From the NCBI RefSeq assembly GCF_014217835.1, contig NZ_CP055263.1:2483501-2547500 (forward strand): a stretch of DNA of 64,000 bases, in the 5' to 3' direction. This document shows positions 9,041 through 18,331 of this stretch, piece by piece; the first letter of the stretch is position 1; every line of letters begins with the position of its first letter. The position numbers and the translations under genes were made by a program. This DNA comes from Metabacillus sp. KUDC1714. GTDB lineage: Bacteria; Bacillota; Bacilli; Bacillales; Bacillaceae. The notes beneath the pieces were generated by a model. It was not told where the DNA came from. It saw nothing but the letters and a program-made list of their open reading frames with translations, and searched no databases.

Positions 9041-10261
9041 ATGGCACGTAAAACAGTAAAACAACGTAATAAAGAACTAGCGAAAGATGGAGTTCAATTA
9101 CACCATTATGGATTTAAAATGCGTGCCATAGCAACGCCTGAACAATTAGAGAAAATGTATCAATTTGCTGGTTGTGCTCGTTTTGCATATAATTTTTACC
9201 TTAATGAAAAACAAGAGGTTTACCGTAAAACGGGAGAAACTCTCAAATATGGTGAGTTCAAAAAAGCGTTTAATGGACTGAAAGACCATCCTGAATTTCT
9301 TTGGTTAAAACAAACAGATAAATTTGTTTTAGAGTGTGGGATGGAACAAGTGGAGGATGCGTTTGACCGCTTTTTTAAAGGGCAAAACAAATATCCGAAG
9401 TTTAAATCAAAACATAATTCTAAACAAAGTTTCTCTACCAAATCAACAAACGGAAACATCAAACTAGATGTTGAAAATAATCAAGTCAAACTCCCTAAAA
9501 TTGGGTGGGTTAAAGTTAAATTTTCAAAGAAACAACGTAAATTGTATCAGGAAAATGGCTTTAACGCTCAAATTAAAGGTGCTACTGTTTCCATTCATAG
9601 CAGTGGCCAAGTCCATATTTCAATGAAATTAGAAGAAGTAATCCCAATGAAACAAGAAACAGATTGGTCTTCTATTTCTGATGACCAAATCATCGGCTGC
9701 GACTTGGGTTTAACCCATTTTTTAATTGACTCTAATGGGAATAAAATCGATAATCCCCGTTATTTAAAAAACGATCTGTACAAATTAGCAAAATTACAAC
9801 GTCAATTAAAAAACAAAATAAAGGGTTCTTCTAATTACAAAAAACTGCAAAAAAAGATAGCAAAACTACACTTAAAAATCAGTAATACTCGAAAAGACTT
9901 TTTGCACCAACAATCAAGGAAACTCGTTAACGAAAACCAAGTTATCGTGTTGGAGGATTTAAATGTAAGAGGTCTCATTAAAAACAAAAAATTGGCTCGT
10001 AGTATCTCCGATGTAAGTTGGTCAATGTTTGTTGCCTTTGTTTCTTACAAAGCTAATTGGGATGGTAAAAAAGTTGTACTCATTGACCGTTTCTTTGCCT
10101 CTTCGAAGCAATGTAATAGTTGTAAAAGTAAAAATACACTTTTATCCCTTTCTAATCGTATTTGGGTGTGCCCAAACTGCGGTACAGAACATGATAGAGA
10201 TGAAAATTCAGCGAAAAATATAAAAGAAGAAGGCATTCGCATATTGCAAAACCTTCCATAA
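9041..10261 (+). CDS. tnpB: TnpB RNA-guided nuclease (IS200/IS605 family)
   Basis: 406 residues. An N-terminal helix-turn-helix-like domain (~25-120) precedes the RuvC-like nuclease. All expected catalytic residues appear intact: Asp in IIGCDLGLTHF (RuvC-I), Glu in VIVLEDLNVRGL (RuvC-II) and Asp in HDRDENSAKNI (RuvC-III). A zinc ribbon CNSCK...CPNCG lies between II and III. TnpB uses an omega-RNA to cut matching DNA and so helps keep its element; it is the ancestor of Cas12. ATG 9041 follows AAGGGG with 7-9 bases; GTG 9035 lies too close. The intact frame suggests recent arrival or selection. Confidence 0.93.
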   Translation: MARKTVKQRNKELAKDGVQLHHYGFKMRAIATPEQLEKMYQFAGCARFAYNFYLNEKQEVYRKTGETLKYGEFKKAFNGLKDHPEFLWLKQTDKFVLECGMEQVEDAFDRFFKGQNKYPKFKSKHNSKQSFSTKSTNGNIKLDVENNQVKLPKIGWVKVKFSKKQRKLYQENGFNAQIKGATVSIHSSGQVHISMKLEEVIPMKQETDWSSISDDQIIGCDLGLTHFLIDSNGNKIDNPRYLKNDLYKLAKLQRQLKNKIKGSSNYKKLQKKIAKLHLKISNTRKDFLHQQSRKLVNENQVIVLEDLNVRGLIKNKKLARSISDVSWSMFVAFVSYKANWDGKKVVLIDRFFASSKQCNSCKSKNTLLSLSNRIWVCPNCGTEHDRDENSAKNIKEEGIRILQNLP

Positions 10262-10492
10262 CCAGCATAATATTTTCTATTTCACCGCAGGAACTGCGGG
10301 GTGTGCCTGTCAGCATCAAAGGTGCTGTTTAGTGAGCTCCGGCTTACTAATGGAGAGAGTGTAAGACGTTCTATAATGGAATGCAGTTCTCAATGAAACA
10401 GGAATTTTACGGCATAAATAAGGTCAAATAATCGAGTTATTTTCAGTCCGAAGGGCTGTTAGAAACTCGCGACTTTAGTCGTGAGAGGTTCA
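10262..10492 (+). ncRNA. omega-RNA scaffold of the TnpB element
   Basis: 231 non-coding bases directly after the tnpB stop codon. They contain GC-rich paired segments and end with the hallmark hairpin CTCGCGACT-TT-AGTCGTGAG (10466-10485, 9-bp stem with one G-T) followed by AGGTTCA. In characterised TnpB systems the omega-RNA covers this right end, often overlaps the tnpB 3' end, and takes its guide from the flanking DNA. The guide here would begin at 10493 (TGATAGATCTCACAGG). The 5' boundary is not determined. Confidence 0.7.
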
Positions 10493-10586
10493 TGATAGAT
10501 CTCACAGGGTTTTTTGTTGGTCATAGAAAGCAAACATTACGTAATGCTATAATAGGCAATAAAAAGAAGCAAAGGATGCGAAAGCA

Positions 10587-11453
10587 ATGTGGAAGGAAAT
10601 TGTTGCAGCCGAAGGCCCATATGATTTTGATCGAGTGTTAGATCGACTTTCATTAGATCCTGTTATTTTTCTTAATAAAGATGATAGATTTGTAAAGGTT
10701 CCAGTAGTCATAGACGAAAATCCTTTTGTCATAAAAGTACAAGCTGTTGGTTCAATAATGAATCCTAGCTTTGAAATTAGTGGAAGTGATGAAAGTGTGA
10801 AAGAACTTGCGTTAAAGGCAGTGCAAAGGATCTTTCAGTGGGATTTTTCATTACATACACTTGGATTACACTTTCAATCAACAAACATTGCAGAAATCTT
10901 TAGGCAGCATGCAGGGACACCAATTGTGTTAGAATTTAATCTTTATAGCTGTTTAATGAAATGTATCATTCATCAACAGTTGAATTTAGCGTTTGCTCAC
11001 ACATTAACAAAGCGATTTGTGACTACATTTGGCTATCAAGTTGACGATGTTTGGTTTTATCCAAAACCGGAAACTATAGCAGCTTTAGAGTATGAAGACT
11101 TAAAGGCTTTGCAATTCAGTGGTAGAAAAGCAGAATATGTCATTGATACTTCACGACTTATCTCACAGGGGAAGTTAAATTTATCCGAACTGGACATGCT
11201 GTCTGATGAAGAGATTATGAAAAAGCTAATCAAAGTACGGGGGATTGGCCCTTGGACAGTTCAAAATCTATTATTAGCAGGATTAGGGCGACCAAACCTT
11301 TTTCCGAAAGCTGATATTGGGATTCAAAAAGCCATTCAAAAGCATTTCAACCTTGAGAGAAAGCCAACAAGTGAGGAAATGGATCAATATAGTAAGCTAT
11401 GGGCGCCATATTTAAGCTACGCTACATTATATTTATGGAGAAGCATTGAGTAG
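10587..11453 (+). CDS. yfjP: DNA-3-methyladenine glycosylase (AlkA-type, YfjP)
   Basis: 288 residues. The C-terminal half is an HhH-GPD domain: the hairpin-helix-hairpin VRGIGPWTVQNLLL (~213-226) and the catalytic aspartate in FPKADIGIQKA (~239). The N-terminal part resembles the AlkA N domain. It should excise alkylated purines from DNA. No Cys cluster follows the HhH-GPD domain, unlike Nth/MutY. The yfjO gene starts 18 bases after the stop, so the two are probably co-transcribed. ATG 10587 follows AAAGGATG. Confidence 0.88.
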   Translation: MWKEIVAAEGPYDFDRVLDRLSLDPVIFLNKDDRFVKVPVVIDENPFVIKVQAVGSIMNPSFEISGSDESVKELALKAVQRIFQWDFSLHTLGLHFQSTNIAEIFRQHAGTPIVLEFNLYSCLMKCIIHQQLNLAFAHTLTKRFVTTFGYQVDDVWFYPKPETIAALEYEDLKALQFSGRKAEYVIDTSRLISQGKLNLSELDMLSDEEIMKKLIKVRGIGPWTVQNLLLAGLGRPNLFPKADIGIQKAIQKHFNLERKPTSEEMDQYSKLWAPYLSYATLYLWRSIE

Positions 11454-11471
11454 AAACGGAGCGTTTTAATA

Positions 11472-12872
11472 ATGAAAGATAAAAAGCAGGACAATCAAAT
11501 AAAAATAACCCAAGGTCAAACCTTTCCGTTAACAATTAAAAGGCTAGGAATCAATGGGGAAGGAGTTGGATATTTTAAAAGGCAGGTTGTCTTCGTACCT
11601 GGTGCACTTCCAGGCGAAGAGGTACTAGTTGAAGCTACAAAGATTCAACCGAAATTCGCAGAGGGAATAGTAAAAAAAATTCGTAAGCAATCACCTTTCC
11701 GGGTAAAACCACCATGTCCAATTTATGAAGAATGTGGAGGATGTCAGCTTCAGCATTTAGCTTATGACCAACAGCTTAAGGAAAAACGGGATATCGTTTT
11801 GCAGTCGATGGAACGTCATACAAAGCTAAAGGTAGATAAACTCGATATTCGTCCTACCATTGGTATGGAAGAGCCTTGGAATTATCGCAACAAAAGTCAA
11901 TTTCAAGTCGGCCAACAAAAAAATGGGAAGGTAATTGCAGGCTTATATGGTCTTGACTCACACCGATTAATTCCAATTCAAAATTGTATGGTTCAGCATC
12001 CACTAACAAATAAAGTATCAGAGGAAGTAAAACAAATTCTCGAAGACTTCAATGTACCAATCTATGATGAACGAAAACGGAAGGGTATTGTCCGAACAAT
12101 TGTGACCCGTGCAGGTTTTCAATCAGGTGAAGTTCAAGTGGTTCTAATTACAACGCAAAAAGAAGTTCCGCGTAAAAAATTAATTATGGCTGAGATTCAG
12201 AAAAGATTACCAGAAGTAAAATCACTCGTGCAAAACATAAATGGAAATAAGACTTCTCTAATCTTTGGAGAAAAAACGATTCACCTTAGTGGTGAGGAAG
12301 TAATCCAAGAAACACTTGGAGATCTTAGCTTCGAACTTTCAGCACGTGCCTTCTTCCAGCTAAATCCTGTTCAAACCGTTAAGCTATACGACGAGGTGAA
12401 AAAGGCAGCAAACCTTACTGGTAAGGAAAAAATTGCTGATGCATATTGTGGTGTAGGAACAATTGGGTTATGGCTAGCAAGTGGTGCTAGCGAAGTTCGT
12501 GGGATGGATACAATTGAAGCCGCGATTATTGATGCCCAGTATAATGCAAAAAGGCATGAAATTGAGAATGCGACCTATGTAACAGGAACTGCGGAACATT
12601 GGCTTCCAAAATGGGTTGATGAAGGATGGCGCCCAGATGTTGTAGTTGTCGATCCTCCAAGGACCGGATGTGACCGTAAGTTGTTGGATGCGATAAAAAA
12701 GGTGAAGCCGAAGAAGTTTGTTTATGTTTCATGTAATCCTTCAACGCTTGCTAAGGATATAGATTATTTGTCCAAGGATTATAAGGTTGAGTATATTCAG
12801 CCGGTGGATATGTTTCCGCATACGGCACATGTGGAGTGCGTCTCGCAACTCATTTTAAAAGAAGGCAACTAA
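11472..12872 (+). CDS. yfjO: TrmA/RlmD-type RNA m5U methyltransferase (YfjO)
   Basis: 466 residues: TRAM domain (~10-68), a four-cysteine Fe-S cluster region with [11 protein letters not shown] (~80-90), and a C-terminal Rossmann methyltransferase with [12 protein letters not shown] (SAM motif I), VVDPPRTGC (motif IV) and [12 protein letters not shown] carrying the nucleophilic cysteine; the C-terminal HVECVSQL motif is intact. It methylates C5 of a uridine, probably in 23S rRNA. B. subtilis has two paralogues (YefA/RlmCD and YfjO); position identifies this one as YfjO. A terminator-like repeat overlaps the stop codon. Confidence 0.9.
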   Translation: MKDKKQDNQIKITQGQTFPLTIKRLGINGEGVGYFKRQVVFVPGALPGEEVLVEATKIQPKFAEGIVKKIRKQSPFRVKPPCPIYEECGGCQLQHLAYDQQLKEKRDIVLQSMERHTKLKVDKLDIRPTIGMEEPWNYRNKSQFQVGQQKNGKVIAGLYGLDSHRLIPIQNCMVQHPLTNKVSEEVKQILEDFNVPIYDERKRKGIVRTIVTRAGFQSGEVQVVLITTQKEVPRKKLIMAEIQKRLPEVKSLVQNINGNKTSLIFGEKTIHLSGEEVIQETLGDLSFELSARAFFQLNPVQTVKLYDEVKKAANLTGKEKIADAYCGVGTIGLWLASGASEVRGMDTIEAAIIDAQYNAKRHEIENATYVTGTAEHWLPKWVDEGWRPDVVVVDPPRTGCDRKLLDAIKKVKPKKFVYVSCNPSTLAKDIDYLSKDYKVEYIQPVDMFPHTAHVECVSQLILKEGN

Positions 12873-12891
12873 CAATCGCTAGTTGCCTTTG
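12863..12891 (+). terminator. Terminator overlapping the yfjO stop codon
   Basis: AGGCAACTA (12863-12871) pairs with TAGTTGCCT (12880-12888). The T-tract after the stem is short. Confidence 0.55.
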
Positions 12892-13059
12892 TGCGATTTT
12901 CTCAATAGTTTTTAACAAATTATAAATGTTCAAATGTACTTGTGTTTGATAATAAGTTATTAAGCATGATATAAGTGTAAAAGAAATAGAACATTTGGCT
13001 TTATATCTTTGGACCGAGAGTTTGAAGTTGTATCCATAGTGAGAGGATTTGAGTTTGAA

Positions 13060-14022
13060 ATGATAGATAATTTTTGGCGTGATTTACCACGACCATTTTT
13101 TGTACTTGCACCAATGGAAGATGTGACAGATGTTGTTTTTCGTCACGTAGTTAGTGCAGCCGGTCGACCGGATGTATTTTTCACAGAGTTTACAAACTCG
13201 GATAGCTATTGTCATCCAGAGGGCATGAAAAGTGTGCGTGGCCGTTTGACTTTTACAGAAGATGAACAGCCAATGGTGGCACATATTTGGGGGGATAATC
13301 CCGAATATTTCCGTCAAATGAGTATTGGCATGGCAGAGCTAGGATTTAAAGGCATCGATATTAATATGGGCTGCCCTGTACCGAATGTAGCATCGAGAGG
13401 GAAGGGTAGTGGCCTAATTCTGCGTCCAGACGTTGCCGCAGAACTTATTCAAGCAGCAAAAGTGGGCGGACTGCCTGTCAGCGTGAAAACACGACTTGGC
13501 TATAAGGACGTTCAGGAGTGGGAGGAGTGGTTAACGCATATTTTAAAACAGGATATTGCGAACCTTTCTATTCATTTACGTACAAGAAAGGAAATGAGCC
13601 AAGTAGATGCGCATTGGGAGCTAATTCCGGAAATTAAAAAATTACGTGACCGTATCGCACCAAATACGCTGCTAACAATCAATGGAGACATTCCTGATCG
13701 TCAAACTGGGCTGCAGCTTGCTGAACAATATGGAATTGATGGCGTTATGATCGGGCGAGGTATTTTTAAAAATCCTTTTGCTTTTGAAAAAGAGCCTAAA
13801 GAGCATAGCAGTAAAGAATACCTTGATCTTTTAAGACTGCAGCTTGATCTTCAAGATCAATATGCGGAAGCACTACCACGTTCAATCACAGGGCTTCATC
13901 GCTTTTTCAAGATTTATGTCAAAGGATTCCGTGGAGCTGGTGAATTAAGAAATCAATTGATGAACACGAAATCAACAGATGAAGTGCGTGCATTGCTTGA
14001 TAACTTTGAAAAAGAATGTTGA
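13060..14022 (+). CDS. yfjN: tRNA-dihydrouridine synthase
   Basis: 321 residues of the FMN-dependent Dus family: [16 protein letters not shown] (N-terminal flavin strand), DINMGCPVP with the conserved catalytic cysteine (~107), SVKTRLGY, and INGDI...DGVMIGRG for phosphate and flavin binding, then the helical tRNA-binding domain. It reduces specific uridines in tRNA. It corresponds to B. subtilis yfjN, which also follows yfjO. ATG 13060 is chosen because the protein begins [18 protein letters not shown] like its relatives; GAGAGGA lies 12 bases upstream, slightly far. Confidence 0.9.
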   Translation: MIDNFWRDLPRPFFVLAPMEDVTDVVFRHVVSAAGRPDVFFTEFTNSDSYCHPEGMKSVRGRLTFTEDEQPMVAHIWGDNPEYFRQMSIGMAELGFKGIDINMGCPVPNVASRGKGSGLILRPDVAAELIQAAKVGGLPVSVKTRLGYKDVQEWEEWLTHILKQDIANLSIHLRTRKEMSQVDAHWELIPEIKKLRDRIAPNTLLTINGDIPDRQTGLQLAEQYGIDGVMIGRGIFKNPFAFEKEPKEHSSKEYLDLLRLQLDLQDQYAEALPRSITGLHRFFKIYVKGFRGAGELRNQLMNTKSTDEVRALLDNFEKEC

Positions 14023-14206
14023 TGGAACGGGGACAGTGAAATGATGTAACTCTCAAAAATTTAGAGAAAAAATGAATCACATCAACTCATATGTACTTAT
14101 TTTATTCAGTTTCAAGTTCCTTTGCAGCGGCAACTTTTGTTTTGATAAAGTCTGTTTTCTAAAAAGAAAAAGATCTTAAGAATGTAATAAACCCACCAGC
14201 ACCTTT

Positions 14207-14245
14207 GTGTTGCCAAATGCATCTGCCCATGTGGAGTGTGTGTCA
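14207..14245 (+). pseudogene. Relic of a second TrmA/RlmD-type methyltransferase 3' end
   Basis: In frame, these bases read [14 protein letters not shown] and then a stop. The last eight residues (AHVECVSQ) equal the C-terminal motif of yfjO, 1.4 kb upstream ([13 protein letters not shown]). No other part of the gene is recognisable nearby. It looks like the decayed end of a duplicated copy. Identity is based on this short match only. Confidence 0.5.
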
Positions 14246-14291
14246 CAGTGAGTTTTAAAAATGTAACCTATAAATAAACTCTTGCTAAACC

Positions 14292-14338
14292 GACCCTGAT
14301 TTCGTTTGAAAAATCTTTTGCGATTTCGGGGTCTTTTT
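14292..14338 (+). terminator. Terminator before the two-component genes
   Basis: GACCCTGA (14292-14299) and TCGGGGTC (14325-14332) pair with one wobble; TTTTT follows. Confidence 0.65.
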
Positions 14339-14448
14339 CTGCTCAAAACCTTGCCGATTCAGTATTTCATCGAATTTCTATTGTCTCTAATGTATACTGT
14401 AAATATCCTGTTAACAAACTAGGATAATCTTTTTCTAGGAGTTTTACG

Positions 14449-15135
14449 ATGAAATTAGATTGTTTGATTGTTGATGATGAGATTGCTTTAGCTGAAACAA
14501 CTTGTGAATATTTTAATATGTTTGAAGTCAAAACGGCATTTGTGACAGGTACTGAAGAGTGTGAACGTTTTTTGAAGGAACATGAACCATCATTGATTCT
14601 TCTTGATATTAATCTTGGGAATTCTTCTGGATTTGATTTATGTAAAAAATTGCGCCGAACAACGCAGGTTCCGATTCTTTTTATCAGTGCACGTTCTAGC
14701 GATGATGATGTTCTAATTGCGCTAAACATAGGTGGAGACGATTACATTCAAAAGCCATATACATTAAGCATCTTACTAGCAAAAGTAAAAGCAGTACTCA
14801 AAAGATATGGCAGTGGTTCTAGTAACCTACAAGAAGTTTTAGAGTTTGGACAGATCCAAATTGATACAAAGCTGCACCGTGTACGAGTAAATGGTGTTGT
14901 TATTCAACTAAAAACGATGGAATATAAACTTCTGTCTTACCTTGCAAAAAATAAAAACCGGATCATCACAAAAGATGAATTGTTTCAAAATGTATGGGAA
15001 GATTCTTTTGTAGGGGATGGGACCCTAAATGTTCATATTCGCCATTTACGGGAGAAAATTGAGAGTAATCCAAAGGATCCGCAATTTATAAAAACTGTTT
15101 GGGGAACAGGATATGTTCTAGAGGATAGCAACTAA
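14449..15135 (+). CDS. OmpR/PhoB-family response regulator
   Basis: 228 residues: a receiver domain with acidic pocket DDE (~7-9), phospho-acceptor Asp in LILLDINLG (~50) and Lys in IQKPYT (~100), then a winged-helix DNA-binding domain (~128-225) with the typical end FIKTVWGTGYVLE. RBS CTAGGAG. Its stop codon overlaps the start of the kinase gene (TAATG). It probably controls the ABC genes downstream, whose promoter region has phased direct repeats. Confidence 0.92.
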   Translation: MKLDCLIVDDEIALAETTCEYFNMFEVKTAFVTGTEECERFLKEHEPSLILLDINLGNSSGFDLCKKLRRTTQVPILFISARSSDDDVLIALNIGGDDYIQKPYTLSILLAKVKAVLKRYGSGSSNLQEVLEFGQIQIDTKLHRVRVNGVVIQLKTMEYKLLSYLAKNKNRIITKDELFQNVWEDSFVGDGTLNVHIRHLREKIESNPKDPQFIKTVWGTGYVLEDSN

Positions 15136-16400
15136 TGAAAATAAAATTTCTAATTGTAACAATTCTGGTTGTTTTTAGTGTGAGTATTGTTCTCTCCGTA
15201 ATAGTTATTAAAAATAAAAATTTTACAGATGTAGATGTTGTAGCCATAAATGATGTGATTAAAACTGTCGAGAAAAATTGGGGACAAGTTAGTGAAGAAA
15301 CTTTTCAAAACAGTGACTTAAAACAACCATTTTCTATAATAGATCATTTGGGAAACGTGATTTATCAAACATCAGATAATCACTTTATCGATTTATACGA
15401 TTCCATAAAAAATAGGGACACAATTATAGATCTGAAGCAAGATGACGAGAGTGTAGGGAAAATAATTATTCACAACAACGAACAAGAAATAGTGCAACAA
15501 ATGAAAAGTGAATTGGTCACATTTGTAAGTTTGATATTTGGTGTATTAATGATTTTTAGTATTCTTTATATTATCTATATTTATAGAACGATATTGAAAC
15601 CATTTCAGCAGCTTCAAAATTTTGCAGCGAGCGTTGCTAGAGGGAATCTAGATATACCTTTAAATATGGACAAGAACAATTACTTTGGTGCGTTCACGGA
15701 AAGTTTTGATTTATTGCGTGAAGAACTAGGGTGTGCACGCCAAAGAGAGTATGAATCCAATCGTAGTAAGAAAGAGCTTGTGGCTACATTAAGTCATGAT
15801 GTTAAGACACCTGTCGCTTCAATCAAAGCGATTAGTGAATTAATGCTAATGCAGGCAAATGAGGATAAGGTGATTAAGCAAGTGAATACGATCTATTCGA
15901 AAGCAGAGCAAATTGACTTACTTGTTACGGATATGTTTCACGCCACATTAGAAGAACTGCAACAATTAAAATTAACGGTAACTGAAGTATCGAGTGAAAT
16001 GCTTGTTGATATGATTGAGAACGTCAATTATGATGATCAAATCTTCTATGATCCAATTCCACAATGTATTATTTTAACGGATCCCGTCCGTATGCAGCAG
16101 GTAATAGACAATATTATAAGTAATTCATATAAATATGCAGGTACAAAGGTCACTATTAAGTCTCAAATCTATCAGGGTTATCTTGAACTCCACGTTATAG
16201 ACTTCGGATCAGGAATTAGTGAAGAAGAATTACCTCTCCTGTTCAATAAATATTATCGAGGAAGAAATGTGAAAGGTAAGAATGGTTCAGGACTTGGTCT
16301 ATATATATCAAAGTACTTCATGGAAAATATGTATGGCCATATTAGCTGTTACAACCGAGAAGATGGTTTTACAGTAGCATTGAAAATCAAGCTTGCATGA
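15135..16400 (+). CDS. Sensor histidine kinase
   Basis: 421 residues. TM1 (~5-25), an extracytoplasmic sensor of ~105 residues, TM2 (~131-153), HAMP, then HisKA with LVATLSHDVKTPVASIK (phospho-His in SHDVK) and HATPase motifs DNIISNSYKY (N box), DFGSGI (G1) and GSGLGLYIS (G2). The large extracellular domain distinguishes it from BceS-type intramembrane kinases. It partners with the upstream regulator and probably senses an envelope stress or peptide relevant to the ABC exporter; this is inferred from position. Confidence 0.9.
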   Translation: MKIKFLIVTILVVFSVSIVLSVIVIKNKNFTDVDVVAINDVIKTVEKNWGQVSEETFQNSDLKQPFSIIDHLGNVIYQTSDNHFIDLYDSIKNRDTIIDLKQDDESVGKIIIHNNEQEIVQQMKSELVTFVSLIFGVLMIFSILYIIYIYRTILKPFQQLQNFAASVARGNLDIPLNMDKNNYFGAFTESFDLLREELGCARQREYESNRSKKELVATLSHDVKTPVASIKAISELMLMQANEDKVIKQVNTIYSKAEQIDLLVTDMFHATLEELQQLKLTVTEVSSEMLVDMIENVNYDDQIFYDPIPQCIILTDPVRMQQVIDNIISNSYKYAGTKVTIKSQIYQGYLELHVIDFGSGISEEELPLLFNKYYRGRNVKGKNGSGLGLYISKYFMENMYGHISCYNREDGFTVALKIKLA

Positions 16401-16404
16401 TGAA

Positions 16405-16444
16405 TTAAGAATTAGTTAAGAATTGCACAAAGACTTAATAAGAA
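16405..16444 (+). promoter_or_regulatory. Phased direct repeats, candidate response-regulator binding sites
   Basis: TTAAGAATT occurs at 16405-16413 and 16416-16424 (11 bp apart), and a third AAGAA lies at 16440, 22 bp from the second. One or two helical turns between half-sites is usual for OmpR/PhoB-type regulators. A possible -10 (TATGAT, 16454-16459) follows without a good -35, as expected of an activated promoter. Confidence 0.5.
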
Positions 16445-16460
16445 CTCATTTTGTATGATA

Positions 16461-16491
16461 AGACTGTAATCTACTTTACAGTCTTTTTTTT
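16461..16491 (+). terminator. Terminator between kinase and ABC genes
   Basis: AGACTGTAA (16461-16469) and TTACAGTCT (16476-16484) form a 9-bp stem followed by nine T residues. Confidence 0.85.
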
Positions 16492-16540
16492 ATAGCGCGA
16501 AAATAAGAAATATTAAAATAAAGGGGGATGGGAGCAAATT

Positions 16541-17302
16541 ATGACAAAAACAATTATTAGAACGGAGAAGCTGTGTAAAACCTTCTCTAGCGGTGGAATT
16601 CAGCAGCATGTTTTAAAAAACCTAGATATCAGTTTAGTAGAAGGGGATTTTACAATCATAATGGGGAGTTCAGGGTCTGGGAAATCTACTTTACTTTACG
16701 CAATTAGTGGTATGGATAAACCGACATTAGGTGAAATCGATTTTGCTGGAAAAAATTTAGCTAATTTAAGCAACGACCAATTAGCGGTATTTAGAAGAAA
16801 TCATTGTGGCTTTGTCTTCCAACAAATTTATTTACTAGACAATATGAGCGTACTCGATAATGTACTGGCAAGTGGTCTTTTAATAAATAAAAATAAGCGG
16901 GAACTCGTTAAAAAAGCGAAAGAACGATTACTACAAGTAGGGATTAGTGAAAACTCATGGTCTAAATTTCCAACTCAGCTTTCTGGTGGTGAGGCACAAC
17001 GAGTTGGGATTGTAAGAGCAATAATTAACAGCCCGAAAGTATTATTTGCAGATGAACCAACTGGTGCGTTAAATTCTGCATCTAGTGATCGTGTTTTAGA
17101 TGTATTAACGAATGTAAATCGTAATGGACAAAGTATTGTCTTGGTAACTCATGATATTAAAACTGCATTACGTGGAAATCGAATTATATATTTGAGAGAT
17201 GGCGTAATTTGCGGTGACTTGCATTTAGGTGTATACAGTGAGAATGAGAAATTTGAGCGCCATGGAAAGCTCAAACACTTCCTTGCAGAAATGGGGTGGT
17301 AA
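16541..17302 (+). CDS. ABC transporter ATP-binding protein (MacB/LolD type)
   Basis: 253 residues with Walker A GSSGSGKST, Q-loop FVFQQIYLL, signature LSGGEAQRV, Walker B VLFADEPTGAL and H-loop VTHD. The sequence is of the class that works with FtsX-type permeases (MacB, BceA, VraF) rather than importers. It powers the permease encoded directly downstream. RBS AAAGGGGGATGGGAG. Under the two-component system beside it, a role in resistance to or export of peptides is likely but not shown. Confidence 0.92.
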   Translation: MTKTIIRTEKLCKTFSSGGIQQHVLKNLDISLVEGDFTIIMGSSGSGKSTLLYAISGMDKPTLGEIDFAGKNLANLSNDQLAVFRRNHCGFVFQQIYLLDNMSVLDNVLASGLLINKNKRELVKKAKERLLQVGISENSWSKFPTQLSGGEAQRVGIVRAIINSPKVLFADEPTGALNSASSDRVLDVLTNVNRNGQSIVLVTHDIKTALRGNRIIYLRDGVICGDLHLGVYSENEKFERHGKLKHFLAEMGW

Positions 17303-17312
17303 GGTGAAGATT

Positions 17313-18329
17313 ATGAATCTAGCTATGGCGAATATTAGAAAAAGTAAATCTGCTACAGCTTCTTTATTTATATTTATTTTGGTGGCTTCGCTACTACTAA
17401 ATATAGGACTAATGGTCATTACTCAACTAAATACATTTTTTGATAATAAAATTGAACAATTAAAAGATCCTCATGTAACGTTTGTTATGGATCATGAAAG
17501 TTATCAACCGACATATAGGGAATTTTTAGAGAACTATCCTGGGGTAACAGAGACGGAAATAGAAGATATTATAAATATGGACATTGCTAATTTTACATTT
17601 GGTAATGGTGAATTAACGAGTAGTGCCATTATTTTTAATGCGGATACAAATCGTAATATTGGAAAGTTAAAGTTGGTTGAAAAGCTAAATACATCGAGTA
17701 CCAATGATATCTTTGCTCCTTACAGTTTTAAAACAAATGGGGGGTATGAATTAGGTGATCATTTTACCCTCACATATCAAGACAAGGAATATGAATATCG
17801 AATTTCTGGATTCTTTGAAACAACGATGATGGGTACAAACAACATAGGTGTTATGAAATTTATGTTACCAGAAACTTCGTATCGACAATTAGCAGACGAA
17901 CTGGATAATCGATCAAAAGCGTTGATACTTTCTGCAATGATGGAAGATAAAATACAATCTTCAAATTTAAATAATGATTTTATACAGGAAGTTCAATCTC
18001 AAGCAAATGAATCAACTTCATATATTTTGGGATTAGATATTGGATTAGTGAAAAATGTCAATTCATTGACCATTAATATTATTGCTACAATATTAGTAGC
18101 TTTTGCCACCATTATCGTGCTCGTATCACTAATTGTCATTAGATTCCGTGTTTCAAATAGCATAGAAGATGGGATGGAAAATATAGGAGCACTTAAAGCT
18201 ATTGGCTATACAAGTTGGCAAATTCTCTCATCAATTATTTTACAGTTTATCTTAATTGTTCTTTGTGCGAGTGTGGTTGGGATTGCATTGTCATATGTAC
18301 TAATGCCATTCTTCGGAGGAATTATTTAA
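17313..18329 (+). pseudogene. FtsX-type ABC permease, N-terminal part (frameshifted)
   Basis: ~338 residues: TM1 (~15-38), a large extracytoplasmic domain, then TM segments up to ALSYVLMPFFGGII, where the frame stops. The FtsX core of the first half is complete (KAIGYTSWQILSSIILQF). The frame resumes one register back immediately after the stop with LTGLIWVQEF, so one lost base near 18327 (ATTATTTAACTTT, ancestral TCA likely) explains both halves. ATG 17313 follows AAGGTG; GTG 17304 is an alternative. It starts 10 bases after the ATPase gene. Confidence 0.7.
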
Positions 18330-18331
18330 CT

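Larger units (their letters stand above)
8945..10492 (+). mobile_element. Solitary IS200/IS605-family (IS1341-type) TnpB element
   Basis: The element holds tnpB and the 3' non-coding omega-RNA region but no tnpA, so it cannot transpose on its own. The right end is placed after GAGGTTCA at 10492, the usual end of the conserved scaffold hairpin. The left end is not certain: it lies between the pdaA terminator (8944) and the tnpB RBS (9026), probably just 5' of the ACAAACAAGTGTTCC stretch at 8975-8990. It separates pdaA from yfjP, which lie close together in B. subtilis (with yfjQ between). Confidence 0.75.

Noticed and set aside
9041..10261. TnpB locus as a Cas12-type CRISPR effector
   Set aside because: No direct-repeat array or cas1/cas2 is present; the size (406 residues) and the right-end hairpin are those of IS200/IS605 TnpB.
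18215..18331. Upstream extension of the second permease half as an independent protein start
   Set aside because: It overlaps the first half in another frame, shows no RBS and reads like a shadow; a frameshift in one gene is simpler.
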